From Comamonas piscis (GTDB taxonomy: Bacteria; Pseudomonadota; Gammaproteobacteria; Burkholderiales; Burkholderiaceae_C), in assembly GCF_014109725.1 (NCBI RefSeq), contig NZ_CP058554.1, positions 930,001-994,000 on the forward strand: a DNA stretch of 64,000 nt, given 5' to 3'. This document shows, piece after piece, positions 57,745 to 64,000 of this stretch. The notes beneath the pieces are model-generated. The model was not told where the DNA came from and made no database searches. It worked only from the letters and a program-made list of their open reading frames with translations. Both the position numbers and the translations under genes were made by a program. Positions within the stretch are counted from its first letter, which is position 1. Each line of letters begins with the position of its first letter.

Positions 57745-60700
57745 CTAGTTGTCGGGCGAGGAGGCCGCGAGGCTTTCGAGGATGGCGGGGAAATCAAAGC
57801 GCTGCGCCGCCGCGTCCAGGGCCTGCAGCGCATGGCGTGATTCGGGGTGGCTGGCCTGCGCGGCCGCCAGCCGCTTGCGCAGGCCGGCGCCATCGCCAAA
57901 GCGCGCCAGCCGCGTCAAATCCGCATGCAGCTCGGGCGGCAGTGGCGCTGGAGCTTGCAGCTCTTGCGGGCTGGGCGGCAGTGTGGCGGGGGCCGGGGGC
58001 GCAGCCGCGTCTTCCAACCATTCCAGCTTCAGCAGCCAGGCCAGGGTGTCCATCAGCTCGGACTCCAGCACCGGCTTGCCGACAAAGGCCTGGCAGCCAG
58101 CGCGCTCCAGCTGCTCAGGCTGGTTCTCAAACAGGTCGGCCGAGACGATGACGATCGGCAGGTGCACGGCGCTGTACTGCTGGCGTACCAGCGCGGCGGT
58201 CTGCCAACCGCTCAGGTCGTCCATGCTCAAATCCAGCAGCAGCGCATCAGGGGGAGCATCGCGGATGATCTCCAGGCACTCCTGGCCGCTGGCGGCCTCC
58301 AGCACGGTAAACCCCAGCGGGATCAGCACCCCGGCCAGCAGCTGGCGGTGGATGGGCTGGTCATCGACCACCAGCAAGGTTCTGCGCGGCCCCAGGTAGC
58401 CGCCGATAAAGGGCCGCGCCTGCAGCTGCCCGGCTAGCGCGCGTGGCGGGTTGTGTACCTCGCTCAGGTACAGCCGTACCGAGAAGGTGCTGCCCTGGCC
58501 GGGTGTGCTTTGCAGCTGCAGCTCGCCGCCCATCAGCAAGGTCAGCATGCGGGTGATGGTCAGCCCCAGGCCGGTGCCGGTGCTGGCCGCGCGGCGCCCG
58601 GCGCTGCCCCGCTCAAAGGGCATAAAGATGCGCTCATGGTCCTGCGGCGCAATGCCGATGCCCGTGTCGCAAATGTCAAAGCGCACCACATCGCTGTGGC
58701 AGTTGACCTGCAGGCGGATGCTGCCGCTGTCGGTAAAGCGGATGGCATTGCCCAGCAGGTTGATCAGAATCTGCCGCAGGCGCTTGGCATCAGCCCGCAC
58801 CCAGGGCGGCATGCGGCCCTGGGTCTGCAGCGTAAATGCCAGGCCCTTGGCCTCGGCCTGGGGCCGCACCATGCGGTTCACGGCCTCCAGAAACTCGGGG
58901 AACTGCAGCGGCGCCGGGTCCAGCCGCAGGCGCCCGGCCTCGATGCGCGCCAGGTCCAGCAGCTCGTCGATCAGCGAGTGCATGTGCTGGCCGCTGTGCA
59001 GCATGGTGCTGATGTGCTCGTTAGCGGGGCCGGGCAGATCACTGCGCCGCAGCAGCAGCTGGGCGTAGCCCAGGATGCTGGTGAGAGGCGTGCGCAGCTC
59101 ATGGGCCATGCCGGCCACATAGCGCGACTTGGCCTGGTTGGCCGCCTCGGCATGCTCCTTGGCCGCTTGCAGCTGCGCATCGGTGCGCTGGTGGGCCTCA
59201 ATTTCTTGCATCAGCATATGGGTCTGGCGCTCCGATTCCTCGCGCGCCATGCGCCGGCTGTCCTTGGCCAGCACCAGCCACCAGGCATACAGCGCGCAGA
59301 GCAGGGCCAGCAGCGAGAAGGCGCGCACAAAGGCCCAGCGCAAATCCGTCTGCCCGGGCGACAGGCTTTGCTGCATATAGACCACGAACAAGGCCAGCGC
59401 CATGGGGCTGGCCAGCAGCAGCACCGTGCCCGCATAGGAGGCCAGCCGAAAGTTGATGCTGCGCTGGATGCGCAGCGGCAGCAGGCTTTCGTAGAGGCTG
59501 CGCCACTGCACCTGCGCCCGCGCGGTGCTGGGCTTGCAGCGATCCTGGCAGCGCGAATCGAGCGAGCAGCACAGCGAGCAGATCGGCGCGCCATAGGCTG
59601 GGCAGCCGGCCATGTCGGCGCGCTCGAACTGGTTTTGGCACAGGGCACATTGCAGCTCGGGGGCGTCAAACACCTCGGGCGTGCGGGCGATGTACCAGCG
59701 CCCGCGCGTGAGCCAGGCCAGCAAGGGCGATACCAAGAGCGCAATGGCCAGCGCGATATAAGGCGCAAAGGCGCTGGCCAGCTCGCCCAGCAGGCCGCTG
59801 TAGGCAATGCCGGCAGCCACCGCGGCAATGCCCATGGCGCCCAGGCCCACGGGGTTGAGGTCGTGCAGATAAGCGCGGCGGAACTCGGTGCCCGGCGGGC
59901 TCAGCCCCAGCGGCTTGTTGATGACCAGATCCGCCACCAGCGCGCCCACCCAGGCCACCGCAATATTGCTGTAAATGCCCAGCACCTTCTCCAGCGCGCT
60001 GAACACGCCCAGGGTCATGATCAGCATCGCGATCATCACGTTGAACACCAGCCAGACCACGCGGCCCGGGTGGCTGCGGGTGATGCGTGAGAACACATTG
60101 GACCAGGCCAGCGAGCCGGCATAGGCATTGGTCACATTGATCTTGATCTGCGCCATGACCACAAAAATCAGCGTCACCCAGAGGGCGGTGCCCGGGTCCT
60201 GGAAGATCTTGCCAAAGGCCGTCAGGTAGAGGTGGGTGGGGTCGGAGGCTTCGGCCACCGTCGAGCCAAACTGCAGCGCCACATAGGCCAGGTAGGCGCC
60301 GCCCAGCATGCGGACTGCGCCCATCAGGATCCAGCCTGGCCCGCCCATCAGCACGCAAAACCACCAGCGGCCCCGGTTGGCCGCGGTCTTGCGCGGCATA
60401 AAGCGCAGGTAATCGACCTGCTCGCCGACCTGCACGATCAGCGCAAAGATCACGGTGCTGGCCGAGCCAAAGTAGAGCCAGTTGAAATCGGCGCTGCCCG
60501 AGGTGAGGCCCGACAGGCCCGGCAGCTCCTGCACAAACTGTGGCTGCTGGAAGGCCAGCCACAGGTAGGGGGCCAGCAGCATCAGCGCCCACACCGGCTG
60601 GGTCCAGGCCTGCAGCTTGGAGATAAAGGTGACGCCATACAGCACCATCGGTATCACCACCAGCGCGCACAGCACATAGCAAACCACCAGCGGCCAGCCC

Positions 60701-61137
60701 AGCGCCATCTGCACCGCCAGCGCCATGATGGCCGCCTCCAACGCAAAGAAGATAAAGGTGAAGGTGGCGTAGACCAGCGAGGTGATGGTCGAGCCCAGGT
60801 AGCCAAAGCCGGCGCCCCGGGTGAGCAGGTCCATGTCCAGCCCATAGCGCGCCGCATACACCGAGATGGGCCAGGCGGTCAGAAAGATCACGATGCCCAT
60901 CACCGCAATCGCCCAGGCCGCGCTGCTGAAGCCATAGGCCAAGGTGATGGTCGCGCCAATCGCCTCCAGCGCCAGAAAGGACAGCCCGCCCATCGCCGTG
61001 TTCAGCAGCTGCCATTCGCTCCAGCGCCGTGCCTTCTGCGGCGTAAAGCGCAGCGCGTAGTCCTCCATGGTTTCGTCAGCCACCCAGGCGTTGTATTCGC
61101 GGCGGATCGGGAAGATCTTTTGGGAGGGCTTGTTCAT
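57745..61137 (-). CDS. Hybrid sensor histidine kinase fused to an NCS1-type permease
   Basis: A 1130-residue membrane protein with four parts. (1) About 20-480: an NCS1 nucleobase/cation-symporter-like permease with about 12 hydrophobic segments (LLNTAMGGLSFLALEAIGAT, GAGFGYLGSTITSLVYATFT, VFSRITRSHPGRVVW). (2) About 497-535: a cysteine-rich module with nine cysteines (CALCQNQF ... CPAYGAPICSLCC ... CQDRC), probably zinc-binding. (3) Two more membrane helices (about 565-640), coiled coil, HisKA with MAHELRTPLTSI (His679) and HATPase with N, G1 and G2 boxes (NLLGNAIRF, DTGIGIAP, GTGLGLTI). (4) A receiver domain (Asp969). Divergent from urtA; paired with the response regulator 2 bp downstream. 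Probably a transceptor for urea or related compounds. Confidence 0.9.
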   Translation of the reverse strand: MNKPSQKIFPIRREYNAWVADETMEDYALRFTPQKARRWSEWQLLNTAMGGLSFLALEAIGATITLAYGFSSAAWAIAVMGIVIFLTAWPISVYAARYGLDMDLLTRGAGFGYLGSTITSLVYATFTFIFFALEAAIMALAVQMALGWPLVVCYVLCALVVIPMVLYGVTFISKLQAWTQPVWALMLLAPYLWLAFQQPQFVQELPGLSGLTSGSADFNWLYFGSASTVIFALIVQVGEQVDYLRFMPRKTAANRGRWWFCVLMGGPGWILMGAVRMLGGAYLAYVALQFGSTVAEASDPTHLYLTAFGKIFQDPGTALWVTLIFVVMAQIKINVTNAYAGSLAWSNVFSRITRSHPGRVVWLVFNVMIAMLIMTLGVFSALEKVLGIYSNIAVAWVGALVADLVINKPLGLSPPGTEFRRAYLHDLNPVGLGAMGIAAVAAGIAYSGLLGELASAFAPYIALAIALLVSPLLAWLTRGRWYIARTPEVFDAPELQCALCQNQFERADMAGCPAYGAPICSLCCSLDSRCQDRCKPSTARAQVQWRSLYESLLPLRIQRSINFRLASYAGTVLLLASPMALALFVVYMQQSLSPGQTDLRWAFVRAFSLLALLCALYAWWLVLAKDSRRMAREESERQTHMLMQEIEAHQRTDAQLQAAKEHAEAANQAKSRYVAGMAHELRTPLTSILGYAQLLLRRSDLPGPANEHISTMLHSGQHMHSLIDELLDLARIEAGRLRLDPAPLQFPEFLEAVNRMVRPQAEAKGLAFTLQTQGRMPPWVRADAKRLRQILINLLGNAIRFTDSGSIRLQVNCHSDVVRFDICDTGIGIAPQDHERIFMPFERGSAGRRAASTGTGLGLTITRMLTLLMGGELQLQSTPGQGSTFSVRLYLSEVHNPPRALAGQLQARPFIGGYLGPRRTLLVVDDQPIHRQLLAGVLIPLGFTVLEAASGQECLEIIRDAPPDALLLDLSMDDLSGWQTAALVRQQYSAVHLPIVIVSADLFENQPEQLERAGCQAFVGKPVLESELMDTLAWLLKLEWLEDAAAPPAPATLPPSPQELQAPAPLPPELHADLTRLARFGDGAGLRKRLAAAQASHPESRHALQALDAAAQRFDFPAILESLAASSPDN

Positions 61138-61304
61138 CACAGGCAGCGCACAGGCGCTGTGGGCATGGGATCGGCAGACTAAGCAATATTCAGGCCACGG
61201 CAAGGCTGGAGCGGCCGGCGAGGTGCGGCTGGCGAGGTAGGGCTGCATTCGACGTGGACAGCAAAGGTGCCGGCAAGGCTATCCGGTTGTGCCTACGCAG
61301 GGGC

Positions 61305-61320
61305 TACGTCAAATGACGTA
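61305..61320. promoter_or_regulatory. Perfect 7-2-7 inverted repeat, candidate NarL-type operator for urt regulation
   Basis: TACGTCA-AA-TGACGTA is a perfect inverted repeat of two heptamers with a 2-bp spacer and TAC...GTA ends, the layout recognised by NarL-type response regulators. It lies in the divergent space between the permease-kinase gene and urtA, about 90 bp upstream of the urtA start. A LuxR/NarL-type response regulator is encoded in the same locus. Confidence 0.55.
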
Positions 61321-61375
61321 TGGGTGATTGGGGGCGGCACTTTTAGAGTGACCAACAGGTTTCAACCCGTTATCA

Positions 61376-61391
61376 GTTCAGTGATCTGAAC
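61376..61391. promoter_or_regulatory. Second dyad next to the urtA ribosome-binding site
   Basis: GTTCAG-TGAT-CTGAAC (61376-61391) is a 6-4-6 inverted repeat ending about 6 bp before the GAGGAGA ribosome-binding site of urtA. It could be an operator or an RNA stem affecting translation. Confidence 0.35.
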
Positions 61392-61408
61392 CACTTGAGG
61401 AGAAAAGC

Positions 61409-62656
61409 ATGTCTCAGGATTTCCAACAGTCGCTCCGCCGCCGCCGTCTTTTGCAAGGCCTGGGTGCCATCAGCATGGCAGGGCTGCCTATGCTGTCGCG
61501 TGCCCAGACGCCACCCACTGCCCAGGTCAACACCACCAAGCTGGCGGTGACCGATACCGAGGTGGTAGTAGGCCAGTTGCACTCGTCGACCGGCACCATG
61601 GCGATCTCCGAGACCGGCTCCATCCAGGCCGAGCAATTGGCCATTGACCAGATCAACGCCATGGGCGGTGTGCTGGGCCGCAAGATCCGCGTGATCAAGG
61701 AAGACGGCGCCTCCGACTGGCCCACCTTTGCCGAAAAGGCCAAGAAGCTGCTGATCAGCGACCATGTGGCCACCGTGTTTGGCTGCTGGACCTCGGCATC
61801 GCGCAAGGCGGTGCTGCCGATCTTTGAGAAGGAAAACGGCCTGCTGTACTACCCCACCTTCTACGAAGGCCTGGAGCAGAGCAAGAACGTCATCTACACC
61901 GGCCAGGAAGCGACGCAGCAGATTCTGTACAGCCTCGACTGGGCCAAGAAGGAGAAGAACGCCTCCAAGGTGTTCCTGGTGGGCTCGGACTACATCTGGC
62001 CGCGCACCTCGATGAAGATTGCCCGCAAGCACATCGAGACCTTCCAGAAGGGCAAGGTCGTCGGCGAGGAGTACTACCCGCTCAGCAACACCAACTTCAA
62101 CTCGCTGATCAACAAGATCAAGGTGGCCAAGCCGGATCTGATTTTTGCAGCAGTCGTGGGCGGCTCCAACGTGGCCTTCTACAAGCAGCTCAAGGCGGCG
62201 GGCATCACCGGCGACAAGCAGTTCCTGGTGACCCTGTCGGTGACCGAGGACGAAATGCTGGGCATTGGCGGCGAGAACTTTGCCGGCTTCTACTCCAGCA
62301 TGAAGTACTTCCAGTCGCTGGACAACCCGAATAACAAGAAGTTTGTCGAAGCCTTCAAGGCCAAGTACGGCCCCAAGTCGGTCATCGGCGATGTGACCCA
62401 GGCCGGTTACCTGGGCCCCTGGTTGTGGAAGGCTGCGGTCGAGAAGGCTGGCAGCTTCGATGTCGCCAAGGTCACCGCCGCCTCGCCGGGCATCGAGCTG
62501 AACACCGCCCCGGAAGGCTACGTGAAGATCGACGCCAACCACCACCTCTGGAGCAAGTCGCGCATTGCGCAGGGCCTGCCGGACGGGACCTTCAAGGTGG
62601 TGTCCGAGTCGCCTGAATTGATCAAACCGGATCCGTTCCCCAAGGGTTACCAGTAA
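61409..62656 (+). CDS. urtA: UrtA, urea ABC transporter substrate-binding protein
   Basis: A 415-residue periplasmic receptor of the branched-chain amino acid/urea type. A Tat-like signal (RRRRLLQGLGAISMAG) leads it. Diagnostic blocks are VVVGQLHSSTGTMAISE, FGCWTSASRKAVLPIFEKEN, GLLYYPTFYEGLEQSKNVIY, the SDYIWPRTSMKIARKHIE segment and EEYYPLSNTNFNSLINKIK, all typical of UrtA and specific for urea. A GAGGAGA site precedes the ATG. First gene of urtABC(DE). Confidence 0.95.
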   Translation: MSQDFQQSLRRRRLLQGLGAISMAGLPMLSRAQTPPTAQVNTTKLAVTDTEVVVGQLHSSTGTMAISETGSIQAEQLAIDQINAMGGVLGRKIRVIKEDGASDWPTFAEKAKKLLISDHVATVFGCWTSASRKAVLPIFEKENGLLYYPTFYEGLEQSKNVIYTGQEATQQILYSLDWAKKEKNASKVFLVGSDYIWPRTSMKIARKHIETFQKGKVVGEEYYPLSNTNFNSLINKIKVAKPDLIFAAVVGGSNVAFYKQLKAAGITGDKQFLVTLSVTEDEMLGIGGENFAGFYSSMKYFQSLDNPNNKKFVEAFKAKYGPKSVIGDVTQAGYLGPWLWKAAVEKAGSFDVAKVTAASPGIELNTAPEGYVKIDANHHLWSKSRIAQGLPDGTFKVVSESPELIKPDPFPKGYQ

Positions 62657-62737
62657 ATCTGAACCTTAGGGACGGGCCAGAGGCAAACAGCCCCTGGCCC
62701 GCGTTGCCGCCGACCACCCACCCGACACGAGAGCGCC

Positions 62738-63652
62738 ATGACCTTTTCTGAAATGATGAACATCGGGCTGATGCAGGGCTTTGCGGGCCTCAGCTTGTTT
62801 GCCGTATTGCTGCTGATGGGCCTGGGCCTGGCGATTATTTTTGGCCAGATGGGGGTCATCAACATGGCGCATGGCGAGTTCATGACCATCGGTGCCTACA
62901 CCGTGTTCATGGCCTCGACCCTGGTGGAGGCCCATGCCCCGGCATGGATGCCTTACTACTTCCCCTTGTCGATTGCGGCGGCCTTTGTATTTGCGTTTGT
63001 GCTGGGCTGGTTGGCCGAATGGGCGTTGATACGCCATCTGTACAAGCGCCCGCTCGATACCTTGCTGGCCACCTGGGGCCTCAGCCTGGGGCTGCAGCAG
63101 GTGTTCCGCACGGTGATCGGCCCCAAAGAGGTGAGCCCCACCTTGCCCGAGTGGCTGATGGGCTCCTGGTCGCCCAGCGAGGGGTTGGACATTCCGATCA
63201 ACGGCATGTTTGTGCTGGCGCTGGCGCTGCTGGTGACGGCCGGCGTGCTGATTGCGCTGTACCGCAGCCGCTGGGGCCTGCGGGTGCGGGCAACGGTCAG
63301 CAACCGGGTGATGGCCAATGCCATCGGCATCAACACCAAAAAGACCGACCGCCTGACCTTTGCGATTGGCTGCGGGGTGGCAGGCATTGCCGGCGCGGCC
63401 TTCACCACCATTGGCTCGACAGGGCCTACCTCCGGCTCGCTCTACATCGTGGATTCCTTCCTGGTCGTCACCTTTGGCGGCGCGGCCAGCCTGCTGGGCA
63501 CCGTGGCATCGGCCTTTGGCATTGCCCAGGTGCAGTCGATCAGCGAGTTCTTCCTGAGCGGCTCGATGGCCAAGGTGCTGACCTTGTCCTTCATCGTCGT
63601 GGTCTTGATGTTCCGGCCCCAAGGCCTGTTTGCCAGCAAGGTGCGCCGCTAA
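62738..63652 (+). CDS. urtB: UrtB, urea ABC transporter permease
   Basis: A 304-residue LivH-type inner-membrane permease with about eight membrane segments. Conserved: GLAIIFGQMGVINMAHGEFM, LIRHLYKRPLDTLLATWGLS (the ATPase-coupling part), RVMANAIGINTKKTDRLTF and IVDSFLVVTFGGAASLLGTV. Length and the QVFRTVIGPKEVSPTLPEW segment fit UrtB. 81 bp after urtA, 23 bp before urtC. Confidence 0.94.
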   Translation: MTFSEMMNIGLMQGFAGLSLFAVLLLMGLGLAIIFGQMGVINMAHGEFMTIGAYTVFMASTLVEAHAPAWMPYYFPLSIAAAFVFAFVLGWLAEWALIRHLYKRPLDTLLATWGLSLGLQQVFRTVIGPKEVSPTLPEWLMGSWSPSEGLDIPINGMFVLALALLVTAGVLIALYRSRWGLRVRATVSNRVMANAIGINTKKTDRLTFAIGCGVAGIAGAAFTTIGSTGPTSGSLYIVDSFLVVTFGGAASLLGTVASAFGIAQVQSISEFFLSGSMAKVLTLSFIVVVLMFRPQGLFASKVRR

Positions 63653-63675
63653 AGCCGGTGGAAAGGATGACAACC

Positions 63676-64000
63676 ATGAAAGATATGCGTGCTTGGCTGG
63701 AGCGAACCGGCCTGGGACATGTGGCACTGCTGGCCGTGGTGCTGATGGTGGTGTTCCCGCTGGCGCTGGATTCGTTCCGCCTGAACCTGGTGGGCAAGTA
63801 CCTCTGCTACGCCTTTGTGGCCGTGGGCTTGGTGATGCTCTGGGGCTGGGCCGGCGTGCTGAGCCTGGGGCAGGGCGTGTTCTTTGGCCTGGGCGGTTAT
63901 GCGATGGCCATGTTCCTCAAGCTCGAAGCCTCGGACAAGGCCAGCACCAGCATCCAATCAACCCCCGGCATCCCCGACTTTATGGACTGGAACCAGCTCA
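63676..64000 (+). CDS. urtC: UrtC, urea ABC transporter permease, N-terminal part (cut by window edge)
   Basis: The frame runs off the right edge after about 108 residues. The N-terminus MKDMRAWLERTGLG is followed by membrane segments (LLAVVLMVVFPLALDSF, LCYAFVAVGLVMLWGWAGVL) and SLGQGVFFGLGGYAMAMFLK, the LivM-type signature seen in UrtC. GGAAAGGA lies before ATG 63676; an in-frame ATG at 63667 is possible. Position after urtB supports the call. Confidence 0.9.
   Translation, partial: MKDMRAWLERTGLGHVALLAVVLMVVFPLALDSFRLNLVGKYLCYAFVAVGLVMLWGWAGVLSLGQGVFFGLGGYAMAMFLKLEASDKASTSIQSTPGIPDFMDWNQL

Noticed and set aside
1..64000. CRISPR arrays, tRNA or rRNA genes, transposases, phage genes
   Set aside because: None was found on reading either strand: there are no regularly spaced repeats, no cloverleaf-like sequence with a CCA end that I could recognise, and no integrase or transposase frame.

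Overview
The window is a gene-dense, GC-rich bacterial chromosome segment with no rRNA, tRNA, phage or insertion-sequence gene that I can see. Gene content points to Betaproteobacteria, order Burkholderiales, most likely family Comamonadaceae (a Comamonas-like genome). The reasons are DUF1840 and DUF3567 family proteins, orphan TctC-type binding proteins, a class II ribonucleotide reductase, and a urea ABC operon next to a permease-kinase hybrid. This is inference from families; no marker gene confirms it.

Layout. 1-1790 (minus): an overlapping housekeeping operon tsaB-rimI-uracil-DNA glycosylase (last gene cut by the edge). 1921-4295: PBP4-type dacB and an ankyrin protein. 4530-20288 (all plus): a ~15.8 kb organosulfur-acquisition island closed by a strong terminator. 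It holds one MetN/MetI transporter core, five different MetQ-type binding proteins, three SfnB/DszC-type flavin monooxygenases, two DszA/SnaA-type FMN monooxygenases, the flavin reductase MsuE, the alkanesulfonate monooxygenase SsuD and an amidohydrolase. 20634-23729: a large DUF11-repeat surface protein with a C-terminal sorting-type tail. 23779-26800: LysR regulator/pirin pair and a GDSL-like lipoprotein that lacks its catalytic residues. 26899-29590 (minus): purE-purK-tsaC. 29702-34814: thioredoxin-TPR protein, a DUF6882-like protein, glcD, purU. 35477-37945: B12-dependent nrdJ. 38050-40742 (minus): small regulators and DUF3567/DUF3108 proteins. 40791-47265: IclR/FAH-family pair, then MarR, hmgA, fahA and tctC (homogentisate branch of tyrosine catabolism). 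47469-49697: haloacid dehalogenase and an M20 amidohydrolase. 49961-53160: a molybdopterin oxidoreductase coupled to a DUF2817 peptidase-like protein. 53164-56523: Cfa, DUF1840 and a second TctC. 56858-64000: a LuxR/NarL-type response regulator and an NCS1-permease/histidine-kinase/receiver hybrid, divergent from urtABC (urtC cut by the edge).

How it fits together. The best candidate for an undescribed system is the sulfur island. It is built from repeated modules (monooxygenase plus its own periplasmic binding protein) that apparently share one transporter core, and several of its proteins are almost free of cysteine and methionine, as expected of proteins made under sulfur starvation. The second is the urea locus: a transporter-like sensor kinase, its response regulator, and a perfect 7-2-7 inverted repeat of NarL type in the divergent promoter region. 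Two long imperfect palindromes (34869-34974 and 48215-48308) look like dispersed extragenic repeats.
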